Counted from the first letter of the stretch, positions 7,975 to 17,538 are shown. The stretch is 64,000 nucleotides of DNA from Rhizobiaceae bacterium (GCA_025698895.1 JAILWO010000005.1:62001-126000), one strand, 5' to 3'. Made by a program: numbers and translations. Notes: generated from the letters alone by a model not told the origin.

Positions 7975-8266
7975 GCCAAGCGTTGCTCTCGCACGATCCC
8001 GCATTCATCGGGCGCTTTCGCGCCCGAACCATTTGATGGGGGCCGATCGGGAGCTGGTGTTGCTGACCGGCCTTGCCGCCGTGATCCTGATCTTCGTGGT
8101 CCTGACGTGGTTTTCGGTGCTGCTCGGGATCGCCATCTGGGCTGCGGTGCTGGCGGCGCTTCGCATGATGGCCAAAGCCGATCCGATGATGCGGCAGGTC
8201 TATCTGCGCCATATCGGCTATCGAGCAGGCTACCGTCCGACCGCCTCACCGTGGCGGAGGCCCTGA
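7967..8266 (+). CDS. trbD: TrbD, conjugal transfer membrane protein (VirB3 family)
   Basis: 99 aa. A short N-terminal region with paired arginines ([14 protein letters not shown]) is followed by one hydrophobic hairpin (about residues 30-68), the VirB3/TrbD form. It works at the inner membrane with the TrbE ATPase; in some systems the two are fused. The start at 7967 is preceded by GGGGAGGGGAG, a very strong ribosome site, and overlaps trbC. It ends 5 bp before trbE. Confidence 0.9.
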   Translation: MAEPSVALARSRIHRALSRPNHLMGADRELVLLTGLAAVILIFVVLTWFSVLLGIAIWAAVLAALRMMAKADPMMRQVYLRHIGYRAGYRPTASPWRRP

Positions 8267-8271
8267 CTGGA

Positions 8272-10719
8272 ATGGTCGCGCTTCGTCAGTTCCGCAACAC
8301 CCGGCCGTCCTTCTCCGACCTTCTGCCCTATGCGGGCCTGGTCGACGACGGCGTGATCCTGCTCAAGGATGGGTCGGTCATGGCCGGCTGGTATTTTGCC
8401 GGCCCGGATTCGGAGAGCTCGACCAACTTCGAGCGCAACGAGGTGTCGCGGCAGATCAACACGATCCTGTCCCGGCTCGGCTCGGGCTGGATGATCCAGG
8501 TCGAGGCAGTGCGCATCCCCACCGTTGCCTATCCCGAACGCGAGGACTGCCATTTCCCTGACCCGGTGACACGTGCGATCGATGACGAACGGCGGGCGCA
8601 TTTCGAGGCCGAGAGCGGGCATTACGAGAGTCAGCACGCCATCATTCTCACCTACCGGCCACCCGAGCGGCGCCGGTCGGGCCTCGCACGCTATGTCTAT
8701 TCCGATAGTGAGAGCCGCTCGGAGACCTATGCCGATGTGGTCCTGGACACCTTCCGCACATCCATCCGCGAGTTCGAACAGTATCTGGCCAATGTGCTTT
8801 CGATCCGGCGCATGGTTACCCGCACGGTCGCCGACCCTGAATCCGGTCGCGAAGCCCGGTACGACGAACTCTTCCAGTTCATCCGGTTCTGCATCGTGGG
8901 CGAAAGCCATCCGGTGCGCCTGCCGGCGATCCCGATGTATCTCGACTGGCTGGCGACGGCCGAGTTTCACCACGGCCTGTCGCCGGTGGTCGACGGACGG
9001 TATCTTGCCGTCGTCGCGATCGACGGGTTTCCGGCCGAGAGCTGGCCGGGGATTCTCAATTCGCTCGACCTGATGCCGCTCACTTACCGGTGGTCGAGCC
9101 GCTTCATCTTCCTCGACGACCAGGAAGCGCGTGCAAAACTCGAACGCACGCGCAAGAAATGGCAGCAGAAGGTGCGGCCGTTCTTCGACCAGCTTTTTCA
9201 GACCCAGAGCCGTGCGGTCGACCAGGACGCCATGACGATGGTCGCCGAGGCCGAGGACGCCATTGCCGAGGCCTCATCCCAGCTCGTCGCCTTTGGTTAC
9301 TACACACCGGTGATCGTGCTCTTCGATAGTAACGATACGCGGCTGCGCGACCAGGCCGAGGCGGTGCGCCGGCTCGTCCAGGCCGAAGGGTTCGGCGCGC
9401 GCATCGAGACGCTCAACGCGACCGAAGCCTATCTCGGCAGCCTGCCGGGCAACAGCTACGCTAATGTCCGCGAACCGCTCGTCAATACGCGCAACCTCGC
9501 CGACCTCATTCCGCTCAATTCCGTGTGGTCGGGAAGCGCTGCCGCGCCTTGCCCCTACTATCCGCCCGGCTCGCCGCCCCTGATGCAGGTTGCGTCAGGT
9601 TCGACGCCCTTCCGGCTGAACCTCCATGTCGACGATGTCGGACATACGCTCGTGTTCGGTCCGACCGGCTCGGGCAAGTCGACGCTGCTCGCCCTGATCG
9701 CGGCTCAGTTTCGCCGCTATGAGAACGCGCAGATCTTTGCCTTCGACAAGGGCCGGTCGCTGCTCCCGCTCACGATCGCTGCCGACGGCGATCATTACGA
9801 GGTCGGCGCAGGGGAGGGGACTTCTCTGTCGTTCTGCCCGCTGGCCGAGTTGTCGACCGAGGGAGATCGGGCCTGGGCAAGCGAATGGATCGAGACGCTG
9901 ATCGCCATGCAAGGTGTTGCGATCACACCCGATCATCGCAATGCGATCTCCCGCCAGGTCGGTCTCATGGCGTCGGCGCGAGGCCGCTCGCTCTCGGATT
10001 TCGTGAGCGGGGTGCAGATGCGCGAAATCAAGGACGCGCTCCACCACTACACCGTCGACGGGCCGATGGGACAACTCCTCGACGCCGAGGAGGACGGGCT
10101 CGCGCTCGGCGCGTTCCAGACCTTCGAAATCGAGGAGCTGATGAACATGGGCGAGCGCAATCTCGTGCCCGTGCTGCTTTATCTTTTCCGCAGGATCGAA
10201 AAACGCCTGACGGGCGCGCCCAGTCTCATCGTTCTCGACGAAGCCTGGCTGATGCTCGGCCATCCCACCTTCAGGGATAAGATCAGGGAGTGGCTGAAGG
10301 TCCTGCGGAAAGCGAACTGCGCCGTTCTGCTTGCCACACAGTCGATCTCGGACGCGGAACGCTCGGGCATCATCGACGCGCTCAAGGAAAGCTGCCCGAC
10401 CAAGATCTGTCTGCCGAACGGCGCCGCGCGCGAACCGGGCACGCGCGACTTCTATGAGCGCATCGGCTTTAACGAGCGCCAGATCGAGATCGTCGCGACC
10501 GCGACGCCGAAGCGCGAATACTACGTCGCAAGCCCCGAGGGCAGACGGCTATTCGACATGGCGCTTGGCCCGGTCGCGCTCGCCTTCGCAGGCGCCTCGG
10601 GCAAGGAAGACCTCAAACGCATCGATCAGTTGCACAAGGATTATGGTCCGGACTGGCCGGCTGCGTGGCTTATGGAAAGGGGGATCAGCAATGCCGAAGC
10701 CATTCTTACACGCGATTAG
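8272..10719 (+). CDS. trbE: TrbE, conjugation ATPase (VirB4 family)
   Basis: 815 aa, normal for TrbE. The largest ATPase of the type IV secretion system, anchored at the inner membrane and needed for pilus assembly and DNA export. Walker A GPTGSGKST is at 463-471, and Walker B SLIVLDEAWLML at about 652-663, followed by the TQS motif near 690. The start at 8272 (MVALRQFRNTRPSFSDLLPYAG) matches the known N terminus; the frame is open back to 8107 inside trbD. The 3' end overlaps trbJ by 29 bp. Confidence 0.95.
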   Translation: MVALRQFRNTRPSFSDLLPYAGLVDDGVILLKDGSVMAGWYFAGPDSESSTNFERNEVSRQINTILSRLGSGWMIQVEAVRIPTVAYPEREDCHFPDPVTRAIDDERRAHFEAESGHYESQHAIILTYRPPERRRSGLARYVYSDSESRSETYADVVLDTFRTSIREFEQYLANVLSIRRMVTRTVADPESGREARYDELFQFIRFCIVGESHPVRLPAIPMYLDWLATAEFHHGLSPVVDGRYLAVVAIDGFPAESWPGILNSLDLMPLTYRWSSRFIFLDDQEARAKLERTRKKWQQKVRPFFDQLFQTQSRAVDQDAMTMVAEAEDAIAEASSQLVAFGYYTPVIVLFDSNDTRLRDQAEAVRRLVQAEGFGARIETLNATEAYLGSLPGNSYANVREPLVNTRNLADLIPLNSVWSGSAAAPCPYYPPGSPPLMQVASGSTPFRLNLHVDDVGHTLVFGPTGSGKSTLLALIAAQFRRYENAQIFAFDKGRSLLPLTIAADGDHYEVGAGEGTSLSFCPLAELSTEGDRAWASEWIETLIAMQGVAITPDHRNAISRQVGLMASARGRSLSDFVSGVQMREIKDALHHYTVDGPMGQLLDAEEDGLALGAFQTFEIEELMNMGERNLVPVLLYLFRRIEKRLTGAPSLIVLDEAWLMLGHPTFRDKIREWLKVLRKANCAVLLATQSISDAERSGIIDALKESCPTKICLPNGAAREPGTRDFYERIGFNERQIEIVATATPKREYYVASPEGRRLFDMALGPVALAFAGASGKEDLKRIDQLHKDYGPDWPAAWLMERGISNAEAILTRD

Positions 10720-11491
10720 GATCACGGCCGCCTCGGTGATGAGCGCGTGCCTGGTTCTCCCAGGCTCGGCTCATGCCGGTGCGGTCACCGGGAACGCAAC
10801 CGAGTGGACGCAGCTCCTCAACAACGCGGAGCTGGTGGGGCTCACGGGCCAGTCGGCCGAGCAGATCCAGAACCAGATCACTCAGATCACGCAACTCTCC
10901 GAGCAAATCCAGAATCAAATCCGGATCTACGAGAACATGCTGCAGAACACGTTGCAGCTGCCCGATCACGTCTGGGGTCAGGTCGAAAGCGACCTCATGG
11001 CGCTCCAGAACCTCGTCAACCAGGGCGAGGGCATCGCCTTTGCGATGGGCAATATCGACGACGTTCTCAAGCAACGCTTCGAGAGTTTCGCCGAGTTCGA
11101 GACGGGGCTCGCCAATGGCGAGGATTTCTCCTCGAGCTATCAGTCGTGGTCGGACACCAACCGCGAGACGATTTCGGCGACGTTGCGGGCGGCCGGACTG
11201 ACGGCCGATCAGTTCGCCAGTGAAGAGGCGACGATGAGCCAGCTTCGCTCGATGTCGCAGAGCTCCGTCGGTCAGATGCAGGCGCTGCAGGTCGGCCATC
11301 AGATCGCCGCGCAACAGGTGGCACAGACACAGAAGCTGCGCGGTCTCGTCTCGCAGCAGATCACGATGATGGCGACCTGGCACCAGTCCGAACAGGCCGC
11401 AAAGGATCTCGCGCAGACGCGCCGCGAGGACTTTTTCAACTCGAACGCACCGTCGACATCGGGCGGCCAGGTCATGGAGCCGCGCTGGTGA
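10691..11491 (+). CDS. trbJ: TrbJ, periplasmic conjugation protein (VirB5 family)
   Basis: 266 aa. A signal peptide (residues about 8-29, cleavage after AHA) leads to a mostly helical, glutamine-rich protein with coiled-coil stretches (repeated QIQNQITQIT-type heptads at about 52-75 and more near 185-215). VirB5/TrbJ proteins are minor pilus-tip components that help contact the recipient. The start lies inside trbE in another frame; AAAGGGGGATC precedes it. The stop overlaps the GTG of trbK by 4 bp. Confidence 0.9.
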   Translation: MPKPFLHAIRITAASVMSACLVLPGSAHAGAVTGNATEWTQLLNNAELVGLTGQSAEQIQNQITQITQLSEQIQNQIRIYENMLQNTLQLPDHVWGQVESDLMALQNLVNQGEGIAFAMGNIDDVLKQRFESFAEFETGLANGEDFSSSYQSWSDTNRETISATLRAAGLTADQFASEEATMSQLRSMSQSSVGQMQALQVGHQIAAQQVAQTQKLRGLVSQQITMMATWHQSEQAAKDLAQTRREDFFNSNAPSTSGGQVMEPRW

Positions 11492-11697
11492 CGAGAACAC
11501 TTATTATCATGGCGGCAGCCACTGTCATTGTCGGGATCGCTGTTGCGGTCTGGGTCGTCCCGAACCTTGGCGGGGAACCGGATGGCGCGCGCAGAGTCCT
11601 CGACACACCGACTGAGTATGACACCACCGCCGGGCAGGAGATGCGGCCGCGCTGGGGCAACGGAGAGGGGCAGGGCGATGAGGCCCCCGACAACTAA
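11488..11697 (+). CDS. trbK: TrbK-like putative entry-exclusion protein
   Basis: 69 aa from a GTG start that overlaps the trbJ stop. One N-terminal membrane segment (about residues 5-24) is followed by a short hydrophilic tail ending in acidic residues. This is the 'alternative' TrbK of rhizobial plasmids: same place in the operon but lacking the lipobox cysteine of RP4 TrbK. It is thought to stop a donor receiving the same plasmid; that function is taken from position and family, not from a catalytic motif. Confidence 0.75.
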   Translation: MTRTLIIMAAATVIVGIAVAVWVVPNLGGEPDGARRVLDTPTEYDTTAGQEMRPRWGNGEGQGDEAPDN

Positions 11698-12844
11698 GCT
11701 CGCCATTGCCGCCAGCCTCGGCGTCCTGTTTTTTCTCCAGCCCGCCCTCGCACAGGATGGCTCGCTTCTCACGACGCTGGAAAACGAGGTCGCGGACGCC
11801 GCGCAGGGCTGGGAGACGACCGTCATGCAGGCGGCGCGCTCGCTGTTCTGGATCCTTGCCGGCATCGAAGTTGGCATTGCGGCTGTCTGGCTGGCGCTCG
11901 GCGCCGCGTCGCTCGACACGTGGTTCGCCGAGTTGGTGCGGCGCATCATGTTCATAGGCCTGTTCGTCTTCATCCTCGAGCAGGGGCCGGACTTCGCACG
12001 CGCAATGGTCGACAGCCTCTTCCAGATCGGCGCAGGGGGCGGCTCGGCATCGCCAGCGAACGTCTTCAACGCCGGCCTGCAGGTCGCGAGCCAGATGTCG
12101 GAGAAGGCGCAGTTCGGGCTGTTCGAGGACAATGCGCTCGCGATCGCGGCGGTGTTCGCCATGGTGATCGTCGTCATCGCCTTCAGCCTGGTGGCCGCGA
12201 TTTTCGTGGCCGTCATGGCCGAGATGTATGTCGGCCTGCTTGCCGGCATGATCATGCTGGGTCTCGGCGGCTCGAGCTTCACCAAGGACTTCGCCGTCCG
12301 GTATCTCGTCTATGCGTTCTCGGTCGGCATGAAGCTGATGGCGCTGGTGATGATCGCGCGCATCGGTTCTGAAGTCCTCATCGATCTCGCCAACTCCCCC
12401 TCTGGCGCCGACGAGTTTCTGTCCACCCTGGCCATCGGCGGCATTTCCGTCGTGGTGTTCGTCATCGCCATGTATGTGCCCAACATCGTCCAGGGCGTCG
12501 TGCAGGGGGTATCGGTGACCGGCGGCATGGAGACGATCCGTCACGGCGGCCAGGCCGCAACCATGGCCGCCGGCAGCGCCGCGCTGGCCTGGGGCGGGGC
12601 GAGGGCAGGGGCCTCGGCCTATTCCGATGCACGGGCGGCCGGCAGTTCGTTCGGGGCGGCCGCACTCAAGGGCATGACCAGCGGCGCGAGCGCTGCCGGC
12701 TCCGCGCTCGCTTCGGCCGGCCGGGACAAGGCAATCGGCGTTCCGGGCACCTGGGGCGCATCCACACTCGGCCTTGCCAATTCCAAGCTCGACCAGAGCC
12801 AGGGCCGCCCCACCACCAGAAAATCAGCAGACGACAAGGCGTGA
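11678..12844 (+). CDS. trbL: TrbL, polytopic membrane channel protein (VirB6 family)
   Basis: 388 aa. A signal-like segment (residues 7-25) precedes five or six strongly hydrophobic segments between about 50 and 280, with the VirB6/TrbL core. The last 100 residues are Ala/Gly/Ser rich and low in complexity, as in other TrbL. It forms part of the inner-membrane channel through which DNA passes. The ATG at 11678 overlaps trbK by 20 bp; the frame extends back to 11528 inside trbK without a family match. Confidence 0.9.
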   Translation: MRPPTTKLAIAASLGVLFFLQPALAQDGSLLTTLENEVADAAQGWETTVMQAARSLFWILAGIEVGIAAVWLALGAASLDTWFAELVRRIMFIGLFVFILEQGPDFARAMVDSLFQIGAGGGSASPANVFNAGLQVASQMSEKAQFGLFEDNALAIAAVFAMVIVVIAFSLVAAIFVAVMAEMYVGLLAGMIMLGLGGSSFTKDFAVRYLVYAFSVGMKLMALVMIARIGSEVLIDLANSPSGADEFLSTLAIGGISVVVFVIAMYVPNIVQGVVQGVSVTGGMETIRHGGQAATMAAGSAALAWGGARAGASAYSDARAAGSSFGAAALKGMTSGASAAGSALASAGRDKAIGVPGTWGASTLGLANSKLDQSQGRPTTRKSADDKA

Positions 12845-12852
12845 CGTAGACC

Positions 12853-13515
12853 ATGGCCGCAAAGAGCCCACCGGAAAATCCCTACCTTGCCGCACGCCAG
12901 GAATGGAACGAGCGTTACGGGTCATATGTGAAAGCCGCCGCTTCGTGGCGCATCGTCGGCGTGACCGGGATGCTGATGGCGGTGATCGGCTTCTCCTATG
13001 CGCTCTATCAGAGCACGCAGGTGCAGCTGGTCCCCTATATCGTGGAAGTCGATCGGCTCGGCACGGCCGCGAGCGCCGGCTTCCCGCAACAGATCGAATA
13101 TGCCGACCCGCGCGTGGTGCGTGCCACGCTCGGCAGCTTCGTCAGCAATTTCCGTTCGGTCACGCCCGATGCCGTGGTGCAGAAGCAATATGTCGACCGC
13201 ACCTATGCCCATTTGCGCACGTCCGATCCGGCGACCGAGAAGGTCAACGCCTGGTTCCGAGGCAACTCTCCGTTCGAGCGCGCCCGCACGATGACGGTTG
13301 CTGTCGAGGTCACGAACATCGTGCCGCTCTCCAACCAGAGCTACCAGGTCGACTGGACGGAATATGAGCGCGACCGGCAGGGCAGGGAGCAGGACGTAAA
13401 GCGGTTTCGGGGCGTCGCCACGGTCACATTGACACCGCCCCAGGACGAGGCGGTCATCCGCCTCAACCCGATCGGCCTTTACCTCAAAGATTTCGACTGG
13501 ACGGCGCAGCTGTGA
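12853..13515 (+). CDS. trbF: TrbF, inner-membrane core protein (VirB8 family)
   Basis: 220 aa. A cytoplasmic N terminus beginning with the [15 protein letters not shown] motif typical of TrbF, one membrane helix at about 36-55, then a periplasmic NTF2-like VirB8 domain. It nucleates assembly of the secretion channel and links inner-membrane parts with TrbG and TrbI. It begins 8 bp after trbL and ends 20 bp before the trbG ATG. Confidence 0.95.
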   Translation: MAAKSPPENPYLAARQEWNERYGSYVKAAASWRIVGVTGMLMAVIGFSYALYQSTQVQLVPYIVEVDRLGTAASAGFPQQIEYADPRVVRATLGSFVSNFRSVTPDAVVQKQYVDRTYAHLRTSDPATEKVNAWFRGNSPFERARTMTVAVEVTNIVPLSNQSYQVDWTEYERDRQGREQDVKRFRGVATVTLTPPQDEAVIRLNPIGLYLKDFDWTAQL

Positions 13516-13535
13516 GTGCCCGGAGGATCCCTTTC

Positions 13536-14360
13536 ATGAATTTTTCCAAATTCCGGAGCGCAGCATTTTGCACCGGACTTGTTCTCTCGACGATTGCAGC
13601 GCCGGCCCTGGCGCAGCCCCTGAGTGTCAACGAGCAGCGCGGCACGAGCATTTCCGGCCAGTGGCAGCAAGGGCAGGGGGGCGTGACGCGCGGCCCCGAC
13701 GGTAAGGTCATCTTCCTCTTCGGCCAGGTTCAGCCATCGGTGGTCTGCTCGCCGCTTCAGGTGTGCGACATCGAACTCCAGCCGGGCGAGATCGTGCGCG
13801 ACGTGCTGCTTGGCGACACCGTGCGCTGGAAGGTCGAGCCGGCGACGTCGGGTGCGCCGGGCGGCCAGGCGGTGCATCTGATCGTCAAGCCTTCGGAAAC
13901 CGGCCTCGTCACCTCAATGGTGGTGACAACCTCGCGGCGCACCTACCACATCCAGCTCAAGTCCCATCACTCGAACTATATGGCGCGGGTCGGGTTCGAC
14001 TATCCCGAAGACGTCAATGCGCGCTTCGCCGAGATTGCCTCGCGCATGGAGGCGAGCATCGTGCCCGGCGCCGGCGTGCCGGCGGAGCAGCTCAATTTCT
14101 CGTTTCGTGTGAGCGGAACGGCGAGATGGCGGCCGACCCGCATCTACAGCGACGGCCAGAAAACCTACATCCAGTTCCCCTCGTCGCTGTCGGGCCAGGA
14201 TGCGCCGGTGCTGTTCGTGGTTTCCGGCGGCGAGAACCGGATCGTCAACTACCGCATGAACGGCACCATGATGGTGGTCGACTATTACATCGACAGAGCG
14301 ATCCTCGTCTCGGGCGTCGGACGCTCTCAGGAGAAAATCACGATCAGGCGGGGAGGGTAG
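13536..14360 (+). CDS. trbG: TrbG, outer-membrane core protein (VirB9 family)
   Basis: 274 aa. Signal peptide at residues 1-27 (cleavage after ALA), then a beta-rich VirB9/TrbG domain with YNPEDV-like [11 protein letters not shown] near 157 and a C-terminal domain with conserved [20 protein letters not shown] near 200-219. It forms the core complex spanning the periplasm with TrbI and the TrbH lipoprotein. ATG at 13536 chosen because CGGAGG lies 8-12 bp before it; the in-frame GTG at 13512 overlaps trbF and is less likely. Confidence 0.95.
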   Translation: MNFSKFRSAAFCTGLVLSTIAAPALAQPLSVNEQRGTSISGQWQQGQGGVTRGPDGKVIFLFGQVQPSVVCSPLQVCDIELQPGEIVRDVLLGDTVRWKVEPATSGAPGGQAVHLIVKPSETGLVTSMVVTTSRRTYHIQLKSHHSNYMARVGFDYPEDVNARFAEIASRMEASIVPGAGVPAEQLNFSFRVSGTARWRPTRIYSDGQKTYIQFPSSLSGQDAPVLFVVSGGENRIVNYRMNGTMMVVDYYIDRAILVSGVGRSQEKITIRRGG

Positions 14361-14363
14361 GGA

Positions 14364-14831
14364 ATGCACCGCTCGATTTTCCAACCTCGCCTGGTGGTTT
14401 TCGTGCTGTGCGCCGCACTGCTGGCCGGGTGCCAGACACTGGGCGGTGCGGGTCTGGTCACGAGTTCGGCAACCGCGCAGCTCACCCCGGAGGCGGCGTC
14501 CGCGATCGCTGGGGATATGATCGGGCGGTTTGCCGAGCAGGTCGGTCCAGGCACGACGACGATCCAGCTTGAGCCGGACGGCTCCATATTCGGCGAGGCG
14601 CTGGAGTCTTCGCTCAGGGAATGGGGCTATGCCGTCGCCACGGACCAGGCGACGGAGGAGGCGACTACCGTTGCCCTCGCCTATGTCGTGGACACGTTCG
14701 AGGGCAGCATCCTGGTCCGGTTGTCGACTCACGCGCTCGACCTCACACGCATGTACCAGATGGGCGGGGAGGGGGCGACGCCGATCTCGCCGCTGTCGAT
14801 GATGCAGCGCGATGGAAGGGAGCCGTCATGA
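14364..14831 (+). CDS. trbH: TrbH, conjugation outer-membrane lipoprotein
   Basis: 155 aa. A clear lipoprotein signal, hydrophobic residues about 9-20 then LAGC with Cys22 as lipidation site. The rest has no enzyme motif and matches TrbH of Ti-type systems, a VirB7-like lipoprotein thought to stabilise the TrbG ring. It follows trbG by 3 bp with GGGAGGG just before the ATG, and its stop overlaps the trbI ATG by 4 bp. Confidence 0.85.
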   Translation: MHRSIFQPRLVVFVLCAALLAGCQTLGGAGLVTSSATAQLTPEAASAIAGDMIGRFAEQVGPGTTTIQLEPDGSIFGEALESSLREWGYAVATDQATEEATTVALAYVVDTFEGSILVRLSTHALDLTRMYQMGGEGATPISPLSMMQRDGREPS

Positions 14832-16129
14832 CCGAGAGTCTCAGGCTCGGCGGCTCCGATCTCGCTGGCGGGCCGAGAATCCGGCGCCTCAATCGCCTGC
14901 CGATCGTCGTCGCGATTGTGCTGGTGGTGCTTTTCCTTGCCGTGATCTTCTATGGGCTGTCCTCGCGCGGTCTTCGCCTGGGCGATGACAATGCAGCGTT
15001 CACACCTGGCTCCCGTCCGGCCTCGACCCATGCCGACCAGCTCAAGGAGGGCGTGCCGGACGGCATCATCGGCGAACCGGTGCAACCGCAGCCGCTACCG
15101 ATTCCCGTCGAGCCGGCGGAGCCGGAGGAAAACCCGTTCATGCCGGAGCCACCGGATGCCCCCACGGCCGAACAGCAACGGACGGCTCTGGAGCCGGAAG
15201 AGGCATGGCGCGCCCGCCTCGAACGAGAGCAAGAAGAACAGCTCATGCGCGAGCTGCACCGTCAGCGCATGGCGCGCTATCAAGCCAATGACGCGGCGTT
15301 CGATTCCCCGATAGCCGTTTCGCTAGGCGACCTTTCGGCTGTGACGAACGACGGCACGACCGCGGCGCCTGGCCAACCGCAATCGTCGACAACGCGGCCG
15401 CAGACCGCGCTCGATCTCTACGCCGCCGCCATGGAGGCGGGCGTTGGTGGCGCCGCGGACGCGAACGGGCAGGCGGCCAAGGAGCGCTTCTTCAATCAGG
15501 ACATCCGGGATCTGGGATACCTTCCCAATCCGGTCATCGGGCAGATCTCGCCCTATGAGCTCAAGCGCGGGTCGGTGATCCCGGCAACGCTCATCACGGG
15601 TATCAACTCGGACCTTCCCGGGCGGATCACGGCTCAGGTCTCGCAGAATGTCTATGACAGCGCGACGGGCCGGCACCTTCTCATCCCGCAGGGATCGAAA
15701 CTCTTCGGCCGCTACGATTCCGAGGTCACATTCGGGCAGGACGGCGTGCTCGTCATCTGGACCGACCTCATCTTTCCGAACGGATCGACACTGCAGATCG
15801 GCGGGATGGCGGGGACCGATTCAGCTGGCTATGGCGGATTCCGGGACCAGGTGGACAACCACTATTTGCGCACGTTCGGCTCGGCGATCCTCGTCGCTCT
15901 TATCGGCGCCGGGACCGAAATGATGCTGCCGCAGGATCGCAACAGCTTCGGCACGGCCAACAGTGCCGAGGACGCCGCCAGGCGCTCCTTCGCCGAAACC
16001 TTCGGGCAGATCTCCGAGCAGACGGTCTCGCGCAACCTCAACGTCCAGCCGACACTGGAGATCCGCCCGGGTTACCGGTTCAACGTCCTGGTCGACCAGG
16101 ACATCGTCTTCCCCGGGTCCTATCGGTAG
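14828..16129 (+). CDS. trbI: TrbI, core-complex channel protein (VirB10 family)
   Basis: 433 aa. Cytoplasmic N terminus, membrane helix at about 28-48, a proline- and glutamate-rich periplasmic stretch (about 75-135), then the conserved VirB10 C-terminal domain from about residue 235 (YELKRGSVIPATLITGINSDLPG, GSKLFGRYDSEV, then the antenna region near 320-370). It spans both membranes and signals opening of the outer-membrane pore. It is the last trb gene; traR begins shortly after. Confidence 0.95.
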   Translation: MTESLRLGGSDLAGGPRIRRLNRLPIVVAIVLVVLFLAVIFYGLSSRGLRLGDDNAAFTPGSRPASTHADQLKEGVPDGIIGEPVQPQPLPIPVEPAEPEENPFMPEPPDAPTAEQQRTALEPEEAWRARLEREQEEQLMRELHRQRMARYQANDAAFDSPIAVSLGDLSAVTNDGTTAAPGQPQSSTTRPQTALDLYAAAMEAGVGGAADANGQAAKERFFNQDIRDLGYLPNPVIGQISPYELKRGSVIPATLITGINSDLPGRITAQVSQNVYDSATGRHLLIPQGSKLFGRYDSEVTFGQDGVLVIWTDLIFPNGSTLQIGGMAGTDSAGYGGFRDQVDNHYLRTFGSAILVALIGAGTEMMLPQDRNSFGTANSAEDAARRSFAETFGQISEQTVSRNLNVQPTLEIRPGYRFNVLVDQDIVFPGSYR

Positions 16130-16209
16130 CGATGACCCATTTCGTTTTTAACGCTCCGTGCAGAAGGGTCGCCTTCTGTCGCGGGGCTTGCCATTGGACC
16201 CGCCCACCA

Positions 16210-16914
16210 TTGAACGCCAATCTGCTCAAACTCATCGACAGGCTTTCGCTGCCGCTTGACGAGCGTGCAGCCCGCCGTTCGTTGCGAGACTTCGCGGACG
16301 ATACCGGGTTCGACTTCTACGCCTACCTCTACCTTCGCGGACCGGAGAGCTTCGCCGTCTCCAACTATCCGCGCGCCTGGCAGGAGCTCTATGTGCAACG
16401 GGAGTTCATCCGGGTCGATCCGGTCGTGACCAAAGCAAAGCACGGACCGCCGCTGTTTTCGTGGTCGGCCGGTGAGGCGAGGCGCAATGGTCGGCGGGAT
16501 GTAATCAAGTTCTTCGTCGAGGCCGACCGGTTCGGCATCAGGTCCGGGATCTCGATCTCGATTCCCGTAGGATTCAGGGACCGCATGGTGTTCACGCTCG
16601 CGAGCGGGAGGCCTGTATCGAAGCTGAGCGAGGACATCGATCCGGTCACCGCGGCGGTTTCGGTCGCCTTTGTGCACTCCCGGCTGGGAGGCGCAAGCGG
16701 CGACGCATCGCTTGCCTCCGGCATTCGCTTGTCGCCGCGCGAGGCAGAGTGCCTGCGCTGGTTCGCAGAGGGGATGTCGATGGCCGACATCGCACTCATG
16801 CTGGACATCTCGTATCGCTCGGTGCGGTCCTATATCGACGAGGCGACAAACAAGCTCGGGGCAGCGAATAATCGGCAGGCAGGCACGATCGCCACACGCA
16901 TCGGACTGATCTAA
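16210..16914 (+). CDS. traR: TraR, LuxR-type quorum-sensing activator of conjugation
   Basis: With a TTG start at 16210 the product has 234 aa, the exact length of Ti TraR, and the ligand-pocket residues fall at the same numbers: Tyr53, Trp57, Tyr61, Asp70 and Trp85. The C-terminal helix-turn-helix (about 172-230) contains SPREAECLRWFAEGMSMADIA. An ATG at 16132 would add 26 residues with no match, so TTG is preferred. TraR dimers holding an acyl-homoserine lactone activate tra, trb and rep promoters through 18-bp boxes. It follows trbI and faces traM, whose product would inactivate it. Confidence 0.9.
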   Translation: MNANLLKLIDRLSLPLDERAARRSLRDFADDTGFDFYAYLYLRGPESFAVSNYPRAWQELYVQREFIRVDPVVTKAKHGPPLFSWSAGEARRNGRRDVIKFFVEADRFGIRSGISISIPVGFRDRMVFTLASGRPVSKLSEDIDPVTAAVSVAFVHSRLGGASGDASLASGIRLSPREAECLRWFAEGMSMADIALMLDISYRSVRSYIDEATNKLGAANNRQAGTIATRIGLI

Positions 16915-16929
16915 TTCCGATAGTCCCAG

Positions 16930-17268
16930 CTAATTGAGCACGGGGCGTTGTCCATCGACCTCGGGCACGAACCCGAGGCGCTCGACGACCAGGCTCACGA
17001 CCTGATGCTGCGCATGAAGGTTGAGCATGGCGATCCGGTAGTCGTGCCTCAGTTGCCCCAGATGCTCGTCTCTCGAACCAGCGGCGTCAAGCTGGCTGAC
17101 CTCCTCGAACAGCTCCTGGGCCTTCTGCAACCGGCTCCTGTTCTCCCGAATGACCGCGACGGCCACCTGTGCCAGCTCTTTCTCACTCAGCTCGGCCAGG
17201 AGGGCGTTGATGACACTGGATGTCGCAGCCTGGCCGGGTCCGATGTCGACGTCTGGTTTTGTTCGCAT
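16930..17268 (-). CDS. traM: TraM, anti-activator of TraR
   Basis: 112 aa, helical, convergent with traR and only 15 bp from it. The final third (NLHAQHQVVSLVVERLGFVPEV) lines up with the conserved end of Ti TraM, and the central RLQKAQELFEEV resembles its middle helix. TraM binds TraR and stops premature induction at low cell density. The pair traR-traM in this order is the standard Ti arrangement. Start at 17268 gives the full length; no clear ribosome site was checked beyond that. Confidence 0.85.
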   Translation of the reverse strand: MRTKPDVDIGPGQAATSSVINALLAELSEKELAQVAVAVIRENRSRLQKAQELFEEVSQLDAAGSRDEHLGQLRHDYRIAMLNLHAQHQVVSLVVERLGFVPEVDGQRPVLN

Positions 17269-17331
17269 TCAATCCCTGCGGCTTGGTTCGCGGTGCGCCC
17301 CCGCAAACTATAAAGACCATGACCCCAAGCC

Positions 17332-17474
17332 GGGGGTTAGAAAACCGCCACAGACGGTCCCTGCGACCTTTAGCACGAGTGCCTGGACATGCGTCGCAGG
17401 CCCCCGGCCGTGGCCAGAGGATCCTTGGTGTCGCATCAGCCGACACCTGCTCTGTGGTGGGGTTTCTAAGCCCC
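17332..17474. repeat. MITE-like element with imperfect terminal inverted repeats
   Basis: The left end (17332-17354) GGGGGTTAGAAAACC-GCCACAGA is repeated in reverse complement at the right end (17451-17474, read backward GGGGCTTAGAAACCCCACCACAGA), about 20 matches over 24. Inside lies a perfect 7-bp hairpin, GGTGTCG-N7-CGACACC (17427-17447). A 120-codon ORF on the minus strand runs through it but shows no protein family. About 143 bp, non-coding, structured and with inverted ends: it looks like a small non-autonomous mobile element or a dispersed palindromic repeat. Confidence 0.5.
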
Positions 17475-17510
17475 AAGGCAGCGCGTACCGCCTCAGGGCC
17501 CTTATAGGAC

Positions 17511-17538
17511 ATGGTTATCGTCCAGACCAGATAACCAT
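17511..17538. repeat. 9-bp inverted repeat downstream of traI
   Basis: ATGGTTATC at 17511-17519 pairs perfectly with GATAACCAT at 17530-17538 across a 10-nt loop, 17 bp past the traI stop (traI reads leftward). No T run follows on the traI strand, so it is a weak terminator candidate; it could equally be an operator or RNA-stabilising stem. Confidence 0.45.
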
